Notes: a model not told the origin generated them from the sequence alone. A DNA stretch of 64,000 nucleotides from Nodosilinea sp. P-1105 (GCF_012911975.1 NZ_SMDQ01000016.1:30207-94206), one strand, 5' to 3'. Shown: positions 16,796 through 26,661, numbered from the stretch's first letter. Program-made: numbers and translations.

Positions 16796-17227
16796 ATGAA
16801 ACTATCAACATTAGCGGGTGCAGCCGTAGCCGTTCCGATCATGTTTGCCGCACCTGTGCAGGCCGAAAATCTGGCCCATGTGCAGCAACTGCTTGAAACT
16901 AACCTTTGCCAAGGTTGCGATTTGTCAGGGGCTGACCTCACCCAGGCCCACTTGATTGGAGCTGACTTGCGCGAGGCCGATTTGACCGGTGCCATCCTGC
17001 ACGAGGCCAACTTAGAAGGGGCCGACCTAACCGGCGCTGATTTAACCGGTGCCAACCTGACCCAGGCCTTTTTAACCAATGCCGTATTGGATGGAGCTGT
17101 GTTAGACAACGCCAACCTGACCCAGGCTCAGATTTATTTTGCTGAGGCCGCAGGGGCATCATTTTTGGACGCTAACCTGACCCAGGCTGAAATTGTCGGC
17201 ACTCCTATCAGCATCGGTGGCGATTAA
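16796..17227 (+). CDS. Secreted pentapeptide-repeat protein
   Basis: Starts at ATG 16796, preceded by GGAGG at 8-base spacing; the longer frame from 16775 lacks this. A signal peptide (LAGAAVAVPIMFAAPVQA) targets it to the periplasm or thylakoid lumen. A CxxC (LCQGC) and about 12 tandem A(D/N)LxX pentapeptides follow (SGADLTQAHLIGADLREADL...), predicting a right-handed quadrilateral beta-helix. Such lumenal proteins are common in cyanobacteria; the role is unknown. Confidence 0.85.
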   Translation: MKLSTLAGAAVAVPIMFAAPVQAENLAHVQQLLETNLCQGCDLSGADLTQAHLIGADLREADLTGAILHEANLEGADLTGADLTGANLTQAFLTNAVLDGAVLDNANLTQAQIYFAEAAGASFLDANLTQAEIVGTPISIGGD

Positions 17228-17738
17228 GTCGGTCTGGCTGCACTATGCCCCCCGCTGCTGGGGGTCGGCATCCCCTCCTGGGCTACTGTGTACACATAAG
17301 TCCTAAAGGCCTTGGCTGCAGGACTTTTCCCACCCTGCGGGAAGAGCAAGCTCTACATCCCCCAACCCCTTCTCCCGTTCTGGGAGAAGGGGAGCCGGAA
17401 AGCCCTGTCTGGCCTCCCCCACTCTGCGAGAAGCAAGCTACGCCCATTTTTGGGAGAGGGGGACCGTTGGCGAAGCTTGCCCAGAGGGCTTGGGGGAGAG
17501 GGCCAAGATGTGTATACACGGCATCCCCTCCTGGGAGGGGCAAGGGTGGGTTACACAGGTATAGGGAGGGGTAGCTGATGCCGCAGCGTAGTACTAATGC
17601 TCATTAGTCAAAAAAATGATGCCGGAAAATGTGCCTTAGGGTTCACGGTCTACGGCTCGCCTTAAACCGCTTACCGTGAACCGTATACCGTATACCGTAG
17701 ATCCTGCTGACCCGTCACGGCTGACCTGTCACGGCTCC
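17228..17738. repeat. Repeat-rich intergenic region
   Basis: 511 bases without a credible gene. The frames here are low-complexity. It contains CCCCTTCTCCCGTTCTGGG followed by AGAAGGGGAG, a hairpin-forming dispersed repeat (about 17361-17393). It also has a CATCCCCTCCTGGG motif at both ends (17269 and 17521), a PyrTACCG run (about 17666-17700) and a tandem CTGACCYGTCACGG pair (about 17707-17734). Confidence 0.5.
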
Positions 17739-19166
17739 CTAAGCCGCTACGGCCACTGCATCGGTGGCGGCCACGTCTGACAGTTGGTTCAAGACCCCGT
17801 TGACATTGGCCTTGGCGTCGCCGAACAGCATCAGGGTGTTGTCGTGGTAGAACAGCGGGTTGTCAACCCCGGCATAGCCCGGTGACAAACTGCGCTTCAG
17901 AACTACCACAGTATCTGCCTGCCACACCTGCATCACTGGCATACCGGCAATGGGACTGGTGGGATCACTCTGGGCACTGGGGTTAACGGTGTCGTTGGCA
18001 CCAATCACCAGCACCACATCCGTATTGGCGAAGTCGTCATTGATTTCATCCATTTCCAGAACAATGTCGTAGGGCACGTTGGCTTCGGCGAGCAGCACAT
18101 TCATGTGACCCGGCATCCGCCCGGCGACGGGGTGAATGCCAAATTGGACCTGTTTGCCCTGGCGGCGCAAAATTTGGGTAATTTCCGCTACGGCGTGCTG
18201 GGCTTGGGCTACGGCCATGCCATAGCCGGGTACAATCACAACGCTATTGGCGGCTTCTAAAATATCCACCACATCCGCTGGATTGGTGGCTGTGGCATCT
18301 CCCGCCTGGCCAGCCCCCTGGCTGGAGCCAGCACTGGTGGCCCCAAAGCCACCCAAAACCACATTCAAAAACGAGCGGTTCATCCCTTTGCACATGATGT
18401 AGCTGAGGATAGCGCCGCTGCTGCCCACCAGGGCACCGGTAATAATCAACAGGTCGTTGTTGAGCATAAAGCCCGCCGCTGCCGAGGCCAGCCCCGAATA
18501 ACTGTTGAGCAAGGAAATAACAACGGCCATATCGGCTCCGCCGATGGCCATGACGATCACAATGCCAAATACGGCTGAAATGGCGGTCATGATCCCCAGG
18601 GGAACGAGGCCAGCAGTGCCGGTTGCTGAGAGAAAGGGGGCTCCTAGAGCCGCGATCGCAATCAGCATGGCAATGGTCAACCCATGGCGAGCCGGTAGTA
18701 GCACCGAGCGGCTGGGCAAAATGCCTTGCAGCTTACCGACCGCCACCATCGACCCGGTAAAGGTGACCACCCCGATGAACACACCAGCATAGATTTCAAT
18801 CCGGTGGATGGTTTCTTCGATGCCCACTAGGGTCGAACTGGGTTGTAGATACTCAGCAAAGCCAACTAACACAGCGGCCAGACCCACAAAACTGTTCAAA
18901 AATGCCACCATTTCGGGCATAGAGGTCATCGCGACCCGGCTGGCCGCCACAACCCCCACCAGCACCCCCAGCCCAATGGAGCTGGCTTGAACAGAGTAGC
19001 CCTGGCTGATAAAGGCGGTGGCGGCAAAGGCAATGGCCATACCGATGATGCCTAGCCAGTTGCCCCGCTTGGCGGTTTCCGTCTGTGACAGCCCACTCAA
19101 ACTGAGAATGAAGAGGGCGCTGGCGGCGATATAGGCCGTGGTTACAAGATTGTTAGACATAAACAA
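17739..19166 (-). CDS. pntB: NAD(P) transhydrogenase subunit beta
   Basis: 475 residues. The membrane-embedded beta subunit of proton-translocating transhydrogenase couples the proton gradient to hydride transfer from NADH to NADP+. The N-terminal ~270 residues are a series of hydrophobic helices. The C-terminal dIII domain binds NADP(H): [38 protein letters not shown] and [21 protein letters not shown]. It lies 180 bases downstream of pntA on the same strand, so they are likely an operon despite the repeat-like spacer. Confidence 0.97.
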   Translation of the reverse strand: MFMSNNLVTTAYIAASALFILSLSGLSQTETAKRGNWLGIIGMAIAFAATAFISQGYSVQASSIGLGVLVGVVAASRVAMTSMPEMVAFLNSFVGLAAVLVGFAEYLQPSSTLVGIEETIHRIEIYAGVFIGVVTFTGSMVAVGKLQGILPSRSVLLPARHGLTIAMLIAIAALGAPFLSATGTAGLVPLGIMTAISAVFGIVIVMAIGGADMAVVISLLNSYSGLASAAAGFMLNNDLLIITGALVGSSGAILSYIMCKGMNRSFLNVVLGGFGATSAGSSQGAGQAGDATATNPADVVDILEAANSVVIVPGYGMAVAQAQHAVAEITQILRRQGKQVQFGIHPVAGRMPGHMNVLLAEANVPYDIVLEMDEINDDFANTDVVLVIGANDTVNPSAQSDPTSPIAGMPVMQVWQADTVVVLKRSLSPGYAGVDNPLFYHDNTLMLFGDAKANVNGVLNQLSDVAATDAVAVAA

Positions 19167-19292
19167 AGAGAAAGTAGGGAATGGAGTGTTGAATTTTGGA
19201 TTTTGGATTTTAGAGCGGCATGTCGCCCTTGACCTTCAAAATTCTCTAAGCTACTTGGCTGCAGGGGGCCGCTGGTAAATGTTCTCCCCAGG

Positions 19293-19309
19293 GGTGGGCA
19301 TTGCCCACC
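19293..19309. repeat. Palindrome GGTGGGCA-T-TGCCCACC
   Basis: Perfect 8+1+8 palindrome between pntA and pntB. Related forms: GGGCA-C-TGCCC at 8233-8243 and GGTGGGCA-G-TGCCACC at 58681-58696, the last inside a broken toxin gene. Confidence 0.6.
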
Positions 19310-19345
19310 ATCCGGTGGCTGTGATTGGTTTGATGCAGCTTGGGC

Positions 19346-20953
19346 TTACTTGTGAAACATGTTCAACATTCGCTGGGAGACCATGAAGCCCCCAGCAATA
19401 TTGACTGTGCCCAGGAACAGGGCGATCGCCCCTAGAATCGTCATCGGTGAGGTGATATCGCTAGAGATTTGCAACATGCCGCCGATGATGATGATGCCGC
19501 TAATGGCATTGGTAACGCTCATCAGGGGGGTGTGCAAGGAGGGGGACACATCCCAAATCACCTTCCAGCCCAAGAAACTGGCCAGCACAAACACCGTAAA
19601 GTGAGACATAAACGACTCTGGAGCCCAGAGGCCAATAGCCACAAAGGCCAGGCCAATCACTGCAGGCCAGAAAAGCTGACCCACTAGCCCTTTCTGCTTA
19701 GGCTCGGGGGCAACAGCTACGGGGGTGGCGGCTGGTTTAACGGGGGCCGAGGCCGGGGTCTCAGGCTTCGGTGGGGGCCAGATCACTTGCCCTCCCTGGA
19801 CGACGGTGGTGGCCCGAATCACTTCATCGTCCAGATTAATGTCAAAGTTTTCTGAGCCCCCCAGGTCACTCAGCAGGTGGTATAGGTTATTACCATAGAG
19901 CTGACTGGCCTGGGACGCCATCCGACTGGGTAGATCGGTCAAGCCAATGATGGTGACATTGTTGTAGGTGGTGATGTCGCCCGGCTGGGTCATTTCGCAG
20001 TTGCCCCCCTGTTCAGCGGCCAAGTCCACGACTACCGAGCCAGGGGTCATGCTTTCGACCATGTCTCGGGTAATTAACAGGGGAGCCTTTTTGCCGGGCA
20101 CCAGAGCTGTCGTGATAATAATGTCCACTTCTTGAGCCTGTTGGGCAAAGAGGGCCATTTCGGCGGCAATAAAGGCCTGGCTCATCACCTTGGCATAGCC
20201 CCCTTCCCCACTGCCGTCTTCTTGAAAGTGCAGCTCCAGGAACTCCGCCCCCATACTCTGCACCTGCTCTTTCACCTCAGGGCGAGTATCAAACGCTTTA
20301 ACGACGGCCCCTAACCCTTTAGCGGCCCCAATGGCGGCTAACCCAGCCACCCCAGCGCCAATTACCAGCACCTTGGCGGGGGGCATTTTGCCTGCGGCGG
20401 TAATTTGGCCGGTAAAACAGCGGCCAAACTGGTTAGCCGCCTCAATCACGGCTCGATAACCCGCAATGTTAGCCATCGAACTCAAGGCATCTAGCTTTTG
20501 GGCTCGGGTAATGCGGGGCACCGCATCCATCGCCAAGACGGTTCCCCCCTGGTGCGACAACCGTTCCAAGAGTTCTGGGTTTTGGGCGGGCCAGATAAAG
20601 CTCACCAGGGTACTATCTGGCCTTAATAAATCCGCCTCATGCCGTTCCAAGGAGGGATGCCACTGGGGGGCGCGCACCTTCAGCACCACGTCAGCGGTAT
20701 TCCATAAACTGGCGGCATCGGGTAGCACCTGGCAGCCTGCTTCGGTATAGGCGCGATCGCTGAACTTAGCCCCAGCCCCGGCCTGAGTTTCAACCAGAAC
20801 CTCGAACCCTAGCTTCTGTAGCTTTTTAGCGGTATCTGGGGTGGCCGCTACCCGACATTCTCCAGGGAAGACCTCCTTTGGAATGCCTACCTTGAGGCCA
20901 GAGGGGGTAGTTGAATTTGCCACAGATATATCGTGGGGCTGTGCAATGGTCAT
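19346..20953 (-). CDS. pntA: NAD(P) transhydrogenase subunit alpha
   Basis: 535 residues. The N-terminal dI domain binds NAD(H): VGIPKEVFPGECRVAATP, VLVIGAGVAGLAAIGAAKGL, VKAFDTRPEVKEQV and ALVPGKKAPLLIT. After a Pro/Ala-rich linker (PETPASAPVKPAATPVAVAP) the C-terminus has the membrane part (FWPAVIGLAFVAIGLW, FTVFVLASFLGWKVI, ISGIIIIGGMLQI). The A1 and A2 parts, separate in some bacteria, are therefore fused here. ATG 20953 is used. pntB follows. The enzyme balances NADPH/NADH pools at the membrane. Confidence 0.97.
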   Translation of the reverse strand: MTIAQPHDISVANSTTPSGLKVGIPKEVFPGECRVAATPDTAKKLQKLGFEVLVETQAGAGAKFSDRAYTEAGCQVLPDAASLWNTADVVLKVRAPQWHPSLERHEADLLRPDSTLVSFIWPAQNPELLERLSHQGGTVLAMDAVPRITRAQKLDALSSMANIAGYRAVIEAANQFGRCFTGQITAAGKMPPAKVLVIGAGVAGLAAIGAAKGLGAVVKAFDTRPEVKEQVQSMGAEFLELHFQEDGSGEGGYAKVMSQAFIAAEMALFAQQAQEVDIIITTALVPGKKAPLLITRDMVESMTPGSVVVDLAAEQGGNCEMTQPGDITTYNNVTIIGLTDLPSRMASQASQLYGNNLYHLLSDLGGSENFDINLDDEVIRATTVVQGGQVIWPPPKPETPASAPVKPAATPVAVAPEPKQKGLVGQLFWPAVIGLAFVAIGLWAPESFMSHFTVFVLASFLGWKVIWDVSPSLHTPLMSVTNAISGIIIIGGMLQISSDITSPMTILGAIALFLGTVNIAGGFMVSQRMLNMFHK

Positions 20954-21626
20954 AAAAGCAAAAGTTCCTACCTATAGACACCAAATCGATCCTGAAAACT
21001 GGATCGTGGGACGATGAAAATTCTAAATTGCAAAGAAAACCTTAATGTTTACACCCAGTTTCAATAAGGGACAAGCTTTGAGTTGGCAAACGTTCTCTAC
21101 AATGACTCTAGCGCAATGCTCTACCCCTTCTCCTAATCGCCTTAACTCACTGGAACAAGGCTGAACAATATTTAGATTGTTTTTCGATTTGAACAAAACT
21201 AAATAGTTGACGCCAGATTCACTGTCTGGATAGTAAGGGGATGTATCAGTAAAGGGGGGCAAACTTCAAGAATGTTTTATTTGTCTGCAAATAATGATGT
21301 TATCTCCATCAAGTCCAGCTTGTCAGTCCAGATCGGAATCTGACGTTTTTCCACCAGCAGACTGCCACGCCTAACCTTGGCTTCGAGGTCTTTTACCCTC
21401 AGCCATGTCTACTTACCGCCTAGGCGCCGTCAGGACTCGCCTAACCCGTTATGTCTAGGCCCGTTATGCCCCTAGGGTTGGCTTCGTGTTATATGGCGAT
21501 CGCTCTACCCACCTGGATAATGTTCCCCTTGGTAGAGAATGTTGACCCATGGCAACAGTGGAGGAGAGCAAGGGTATTCTAAGGACACATCTACCCTTGT
21601 CGTCTGTATAAACTCAGCACGGTTCT
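20954..21626. other. Long divergent spacer between pntA and an ABC ATPase gene
   Basis: 673 bases. One 79-codon minus-strand frame (21023-21262) begins with TTG, has no ribosome-binding site and was not accepted. A HIP1 octamer and the presumed leaders of both neighbours are present. No RNA gene, repeat or terminator was recognised. Confidence 0.4.
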
Positions 21627-22625
21627 ATGAGCATCCTCCAGCCCCCGGTTCAACCGGCATTTCCCCCAGAACCCCCTGCCGCTGACGAGCGTCCAGTGGT
21701 GGTGCAAACTCAGGGGTTAACCAAGGCTTACCGCACTGGTTTTTGGCTGAACCAACGGGTTACCTCCCTGCGGGACTGCTCCCTCACCATCTACCAGGGG
21801 GAGACCTTTGGCCTACTGGGACCGAATGGGGCCGGTAAGACCACCCTGTTGAAAACCTTGCTGGGTATTGTGCGTCCCACCGCTGGGACGGCTACCCTGC
21901 TGGGGCACCCGCTGGGGGATAGCCGCGTGAAGCAGCGGATTGGCTATTTGCCAGAGAATGCCTATTTCTACGACTTTTTGACCGGCTGGGAGTTTCTACA
22001 CTATACGGCGGGGCTATTTGGCCTGTCACGGGCCGCCCAGCAGCGGCGGATTACGGAGCTATTAGATCTGGTGGGTTTGTCCCAAGCGGCGGCCAAGAAA
22101 AAGCAGTTGCGGCAATATTCCAAGGGGATGATGCAGCGGATTGGTATGGCCCAGGCCCTGATCAATGACCCAGATGTGGTGTTTTTAGATGAACCCATGT
22201 CGGGCCTTGACCCCACGGGACGGTTTCAGGTGCGGGAAATCATTTTGACCTTGAAGCGAGAAGGCAAAACAATCTTTTTTAACAGCCACATTTTGTCGGA
22301 TGTGGAGGTGATTTGCGATCGCATCGCCATCCTCGACCAGGGGGATCTGATTGCCATGGGCAGCTTGGACCAGCTACTGGGTACCGCCGATCAATACTTC
22401 GTCAAAGGCCGGGGCGGTCACCTGCCAGATCTAGAACCTTGGTTGGATCAACTCACCGTTCAGGGGGATCTCTGGCATGGCCACATCAAAGGCAATCCCT
22501 ATGAGTTTGCCAAGCAGATCCCCCTGGCCGGAGGCCACTTGATTACCTTGCATCAGACCCGACCAACGTTGGAAGAGTTTTTTATGGACCAAATTCGCCA
22601 GCGTCGCCGCGATCGCCAGTCCTGA
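21627..22625 (+). CDS. ABC transporter ATP-binding protein (drug/lipid export type)
   Basis: 332-residue ATPase of the CcmA/DrrA-like exporter group. A ~25-residue Pro-rich N-terminal extension precedes VVQTQGLTKAYRTG. Walker A is GPNGAGKTT (about 65-73), the Q-loop region GYLPENAYFYDFLTG, the signature YSKGMMQR, Walker B VVFLDEPMSGLDP and the switch histidine NSHILSDVEV. The C-terminal ~80 residues follow the DrrA-type pattern ending LEEFFM. No permease gene is adjacent, so its membrane partner must be encoded elsewhere. It converges on hflX with a 24-base gap. Confidence 0.9.
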   Translation: MSILQPPVQPAFPPEPPAADERPVVVQTQGLTKAYRTGFWLNQRVTSLRDCSLTIYQGETFGLLGPNGAGKTTLLKTLLGIVRPTAGTATLLGHPLGDSRVKQRIGYLPENAYFYDFLTGWEFLHYTAGLFGLSRAAQQRRITELLDLVGLSQAAAKKKQLRQYSKGMMQRIGMAQALINDPDVVFLDEPMSGLDPTGRFQVREIILTLKREGKTIFFNSHILSDVEVICDRIAILDQGDLIAMGSLDQLLGTADQYFVKGRGGHLPDLEPWLDQLTVQGDLWHGHIKGNPYEFAKQIPLAGGHLITLHQTRPTLEEFFMDQIRQRRRDRQS

Positions 22626-22649
22626 TTCATCAGGGTGCCCCATCGATCC

Positions 22650-24335
22650 TTAAACTGCGACAGCATAATCTACCAGTTGTACTAGTCGTTGACGCAGGGT
22701 CTCGAGCCCCAAGCGCTCGGTAGCTGAGATAAACAGGGCCTGGGGATATTCTTCGCGGGCGATCGCCAGGGCTTCGCTACTGACCCGATCGGCCTTATTA
22801 AATACCAACAGCATTGGCCCCGGCACAATCGGCATATCCTTTAAAATCCGCATCACCCAGTGGATTTGGTCTTGCCAGGCAGGGTGGGAAATATCCACCA
22901 CATGCAGCAGGGCATCGGCTTCGGTCACTTCTTCCAGGGTGGCCCGAAAGGCATCCATCAGGGACGTAGGCAGTTCCTCGATAAAGCCAACGGTATCCGT
23001 CAGCACCAGTTGGGTGATCTGGTGGGTTTGGTCTGTGGTGATGGCCAGACGGCGAGTGGTGGGGTCGAGGGTGGCAAACAGTTGGTCGGCGGCGTATACC
23101 TCTGAGTTGGTCAAGGTATTCACTAACGTCGACTTACCAGCGTTGGTGTAGCCCACTACGGCCACTGACGGTAAGTTGTCATCTTGGCGACGGTGCCGCA
23201 GTCGTCCCCGGTGGGCCTGGAGTTGGTTGACCTCCTGTTGCAGCTTGGTAATCCGCCGTTGAATAGCCCGGCGCTCAGTTTCGAGTTTGGTTTCCCCAGG
23301 ACCTCGGGTACCAATGCCGCCCCCCAACCGTGACATGGCTCGCCCCCGCCCAGTCAGCCGAGGCATTTGGTATTCCAGTTGGGCGAGCTCAACCTGCAAT
23401 TTCCCAGCGGCAGTTTGGGCCCGTTGGGCAAAGATATCCAAAATCAATTCGGTGCGATCGACCACCCGCATGCCCACCTGGTTTTCAAGGTTCCGCACCT
23501 GGACTGGGGACAGATCCCGATCAAAGACAATCAAGTTAGCCCCTACGGTTTGGGCCGCCAAGGCAACTTCCTGCACCTTCCCGGATCCCAAAACCGTTTG
23601 AGGATGGGGTCGAGGCCGCTTTTGCACCATCGCTTCCAGCACCTCTCCTCCGGCGCTTTCCACCAGCCGCTCTAGCTCCTCTAAGCGATGCAGAAATTGT
23701 TCAGAGGATTGATTCTGGGTTTGCAGACCAACGACTACGACGCGATCGTGGTCGGTATCCACCTGGCGAGCAGTAAAGGCACGGCGAAAGTCAGCCTCTA
23801 GCTCTTCAGTGAACTCTAAAAAGTGTTGGCTCGCCAGGTCATCCAGGGCTGTGGGATCTGACACCACCCAGCGTTGTTCAGGGTGGGGCACCAGGTGAGC
23901 TAGGTACGTGGATTGGATGTAGCCAGTGGCGCCGCCGCCCCGGCGGGTAAAGCCACTACCCGTTAGGGTCAATACTGCAAGCACATCCAGTCGCTGCAAC
24001 GCCATGGTGGTCAAGATGGCTTCACTGGGAGGTTCACCATCAAACTGAGTAGCAATACAGCGAATCCCACAGAGGCGCTCATCCCCGTAGCGGGGCAGTT
24101 CTACTGGCGGAATTTGGGTTTGCCGCAAGCTACCTACCCCGACACGAATCACCTGGCCTCGGCGGTTCAGGTAAGCGCAGAGGGGGGAACCCAGGTCGGT
24201 ACTAACCGCCGCCAGCCGCTGGGCAAACTCAGGAGTAATAATGCAATTCCCTGGCAGTCGCTGGTGATAGAGCTTTTGTAGCTGCTTGAGCTGACTGGGT
24301 TTGAGGCCTTTTAGGTTGCCGTAGATGGTGTCGAT
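22650..24335 (-). CDS. hflX: GTPase HflX, apparently lacking a canonical start codon
   Basis: Ribosome-associated GTPase that splits stalled or stressed 70S ribosomes. Visible: the HflX N-domain with RPRPHPQTVLGSGKVQE, the coiled linker MSRLGGGIGTRGPGETKLE, then G1 GYTNAGKST, G2/G3 FATLDPTTR and LTDTVGFIEELP, and G4 FNKAD. The first standard start in frame is GTG 24152. However, the frame upstream to a TGA at 24366-24368 encodes IDTIYGNLKGLKPSQLKQLQ and further residues typical of the cyanobacterial HflX N-terminus. It contains no ATG, GTG or TTG. I place the start at ATC 24335, 11 bases after AGGAG; ATC 24344 is an alternative. The function call is firm, the start is not. Confidence 0.85.
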   Translation of the reverse strand: MDTIYGNLKGLKPSQLKQLQKLYHQRLPGNCIITPEFAQRLAAVSTDLGSPLCAYLNRRGQVIRVGVGSLRQTQIPPVELPRYGDERLCGIRCIATQFDGEPPSEAILTTMALQRLDVLAVLTLTGSGFTRRGGGATGYIQSTYLAHLVPHPEQRWVVSDPTALDDLASQHFLEFTEELEADFRRAFTARQVDTDHDRVVVVGLQTQNQSSEQFLHRLEELERLVESAGGEVLEAMVQKRPRPHPQTVLGSGKVQEVALAAQTVGANLIVFDRDLSPVQVRNLENQVGMRVVDRTELILDIFAQRAQTAAGKLQVELAQLEYQMPRLTGRGRAMSRLGGGIGTRGPGETKLETERRAIQRRITKLQQEVNQLQAHRGRLRHRRQDDNLPSVAVVGYTNAGKSTLVNTLTNSEVYAADQLFATLDPTTRRLAITTDQTHQITQLVLTDTVGFIEELPTSLMDAFRATLEEVTEADALLHVVDISHPAWQDQIHWVMRILKDMPIVPGPMLLVFNKADRVSSEALAIAREEYPQALFISATERLGLETLRQRLVQLVDYAVAV

Positions 24336-24368
24336 AGGGTCGATGTCTCCTGCGCTGGGGTGGGATCA

Positions 24369-24797
24369 ATTATATCGGGGAGGTGGGGAGGTGGGGAGGT
24401 GGGGAAGTGAAGAGGTGGGGAGGTGGGGAAGTGAAGAGGTGGGAAAGTGAAGAGGTGGGGAGGTGGGGGAATTTTGGATTTTGGACTTTGGATTTTGAAT
24501 TGTTGAAATCGTGGGGTGCATTCGCGGTCGGGGCTTGGCGTTGGTAGCCAACCTGGGGCCGCAATGCACCGATGGGAATGGGTGATGGGGTGGATGGGTG
24601 GATGCGTAGGGGCGAACCGATGTGTCCGCCCTGGCGGGGGAATGGGAGGGGTGGGGAATTTTGAATTTTGAATTTTGAATTTTGGATTCTTCCCTTTTCG
24701 TTTTTCGTTCTTCAGAAGCGTAGGGGCGGACCTATGTGTCCGCCCTGAGGGGGGAATGGGTCACGGGAGGAATGCATCTGTTGTGGCTTGCAGGCTG
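24369..24797. repeat. Microsatellite and hairpin-repeat spacer
   Basis: 429 bases without a gene. 24377-24470 is a degenerate tandem array of GAGGTGGG / GAAGTGAA units. Two runs of the TTTTGAA/TTTTGGA heptad follow (24471-24503 and about 24657-24688). Two copies of a hairpin repeat lie at 24610-24631 and 24724-24745 (GGGCGGAC-loop-GTCCGCCC; the first has one mismatch). A third copy is near 28241. Confidence 0.75.
24724..24745. repeat. Hairpin repeat GGGCGGAC / GTCCGCCC
   Basis: 8-bp stem with 6-base loop CTATGT, embedded in TAGGGGCGGACC...GTCCGCCCTG. Copies at 24610-24631 (one stem mismatch) and 28241-28262. In the latter a paired A/T replaces the G/C, keeping the stem. Confidence 0.7.
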
Positions 24798-26120
24798 CTA
24801 AAGATTGCGATCGCGCAGGAGTTTTTGCCATTCAGCATCCAACTTATCTTTCTGCTCGATCTCTTGATCCACCAGGTCTGTCTCGGTGGTGTAGGCCAGG
24901 TCGTCAGTCCCGACTACGGTTTGACCGGCTAGGGTTTGGGCGAAGGAGAGCTTTTCCTTCACCTCGGGAGCGGGTTGTAGCAGCTGTTCGGCTCGTTGTT
25001 CCCTGGCCTGGTTGCGGGCTTCAATCTTTTTATTTTGCCACTGCACCCAGAAATAGCGCCCCAGGGGAATAGCCAAGAAGGCGGTGCCGTAAGCTAGTAG
25101 CCCCCAGTACAGGGTATTGGCCAGGGCTACAACGCCCCCTAACTCGGCTACCAGAGCCTGGTCTTGTAACAGGTTACCCAGCACCAGCCCTCCAATCAGG
25201 TTGGCACCACCCAGGCCAATGGCTAGCATAATCTGGCTGGAGCTGGCCTGGCTAAACTGGCGGGGCAACTCTTGCAGAAACTTAGGAATTGACCGTGTCC
25301 GCCCGGCGGCGGCTGTGACTTGTAGCTCGGGAAACTGGTAGACAATCCCCCCCTCTGGGCTCACCTGGGGACGACCATCGAATCGACTTAACACTGGCAG
25401 CATAAAATCTTCTAGTTCCTGGTCCCAACCCTGGCCTAAATCGCCTAAAAAGGGAGCGATTTGCTCGGCTACGACAGCGCCATCATTGGCTCGAATTACC
25501 GCTGCGATCGCCTGCCAACGGCGATCGTCTAAATCGGCATTGGGGTTACCATCCCCAAACAAGAAAGAAAACACCGCTTCTAAAAAGTTCAAGTCGCTGT
25601 CAGACCCACCCTGGGCTCTTACCTGACGGCGGGGAGCACGGCGGCGAGGGTTAGGGGAAAACCACCAAAAAATATTGGGGCCAAACCACACCCGCGGCAG
25701 CATCACCATGCCGCCGCCGCCATAGCCACGGTTACGATTATTCCCCTGGCTGCTGGCTGAATTGGCCGCCACCACCAGCGCAATGATGGCCACCGCAATC
25801 AGCACCAACGACAAAATCAGGGCAATGCCAAACGAAACCCGAATCAGGTAAAACAGTACTTGCCAGACTTTCTGCCAAGCGGCTTGCCACCGCAAACGCC
25901 ATGATTTACTGAGCAGCACAGCCCGCAGGTTTTTGGGAAAGACATAGGCGATCTCCCCGGCCTCGGATACTTGTAGATGAGCCTGCACATCCGTCGCCAG
26001 GGCCAACACCCCTTGCTGGGCCTCCTGTAGCGATAGGCCCGCCTGGGCGGCCACATCCCCTATGGTGACCCGATAGTCTAAGCGCTCAATGGCCTGGGTG
26101 ATCGTTTTAGAATGAGCCAT
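24798..26120 (-). CDS. Conserved cyanobacterial membrane protein, function unknown
   Basis: 440 residues. The N-terminal ~65 residues resemble a small winged-helix-like domain (TITQAIERLDYRVTIGDVAA, QAGLSLQEAQQGVLAL). A transmembrane segment follows (IRVSFGIALILSLVLIAVAI), then a Gly/Asn/Arg-rich stretch (GNNRNRGYGGGGM) and a basic linker. A soluble domain comes next, then a second membrane pair (IMLAIGLGGANLIGGLVLG, TLYWGLLAYGTAFLAIPLG). The C-terminus is a charged coiled coil (KKIEARNQAREQRAEQLL). Related proteins seem to occur in cyanobacteria and plant plastids. I cannot assign a role. It lies upstream of hflX and downstream of the CAAD gene on the same strand. Confidence 0.7.
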   Translation of the reverse strand: MAHSKTITQAIERLDYRVTIGDVAAQAGLSLQEAQQGVLALATDVQAHLQVSEAGEIAYVFPKNLRAVLLSKSWRLRWQAAWQKVWQVLFYLIRVSFGIALILSLVLIAVAIIALVVAANSASSQGNNRNRGYGGGGMVMLPRVWFGPNIFWWFSPNPRRRAPRRQVRAQGGSDSDLNFLEAVFSFLFGDGNPNADLDDRRWQAIAAVIRANDGAVVAEQIAPFLGDLGQGWDQELEDFMLPVLSRFDGRPQVSPEGGIVYQFPELQVTAAAGRTRSIPKFLQELPRQFSQASSSQIMLAIGLGGANLIGGLVLGNLLQDQALVAELGGVVALANTLYWGLLAYGTAFLAIPLGRYFWVQWQNKKIEARNQAREQRAEQLLQPAPEVKEKLSFAQTLAGQTVVGTDDLAYTTETDLVDQEIEQKDKLDAEWQKLLRDRNL

Positions 26121-26235
26121 ATACGAGTCCCCTGGTTCCAGGGCTTCCCTCTAATACCTACTGATTAGTATAAAGAGGGAATTCCTAGAACACAGGGGAC
26201 GGTAACCGAACACGGCCCAGGTACGTGGTTAGAGA

Positions 26236-26661
26236 TTAGCTTTTACCGAGCACCTGATCACGAATAGCGGCAATATCTTCCAGCAGCTCTTGCCGATTAG
26301 AGGCTTTCAGCAAGTACCGATATAAGAACCAACCGCTGTAGATCAGGCCGATTAGCTCAAAGGTAGGCGCTAGCAGCGGTACGTCGTTGACGGCTCCTAA
26401 CAGCGCCAACACCAGCTTAACGGCAATAATGGCCGCAATAATTAAGCCGACGGTGACAATGGGACGCCGATACCGCTTGAAAAACTCAGAAACATACTCG
26501 GGCAAATCGCCCAGCAGCGCAGAGATCTTTTCCCACACTTGCTTAACCTGCCGAGAGGTTTCTTCGCCGAGGGCAGAGGCGGCAGAATCTGACGTGTCAG
26601 CGGCAACCGGCGGGGTTTCTGGTTCGTTAAAACTCTGGTCTGACTGAAATTCTGTGCTCAT
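26236..26661 (-). CDS. curT: CAAD / CurT-type thylakoid curvature protein
   Basis: 141 residues matching the CAAD domain (cyanobacterial aminoacyl-tRNA synthetase appended domain; CURT1 in plants). It has an acidic, disordered N-terminus and an amphipathic helix (QVKQVWEKISALLGDLPEYV). Two transmembrane helices follow (IVTVGLIIAAIIAVKLVLAL and APTFELIGLIYSGWFLYRYL), then a C-terminal helix (RQELLEDIAAIRDQVLG). Stand-alone proteins of this kind bend thylakoid membranes. It lies 115 bases upstream of the conserved membrane protein gene, same strand. The symbol is by family analogy. Confidence 0.82.
   Translation of the reverse strand: MSTEFQSDQSFNEPETPPVAADTSDSAASALGEETSRQVKQVWEKISALLGDLPEYVSEFFKRYRRPIVTVGLIIAAIIAVKLVLALLGAVNDVPLLAPTFELIGLIYSGWFLYRYLLKASNRQELLEDIAAIRDQVLGKS

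Noticed and set aside
17245..17578. Overlapping frames of 86-109 codons in the pntB/pentapeptide spacer
   Set aside because: Low-complexity Pro/Gly/Arg translation of dispersed repeats on both strands.
21023..21262. 79-codon minus-strand frame upstream of pntA
   Set aside because: Starts with TTG, no ribosome-binding site, no recognisable motif, and lies in the likely pntA leader.
24377..24470. CRISPR array
   Set aside because: Units are contiguous 8-10 bp microsatellite repeats without spacers.
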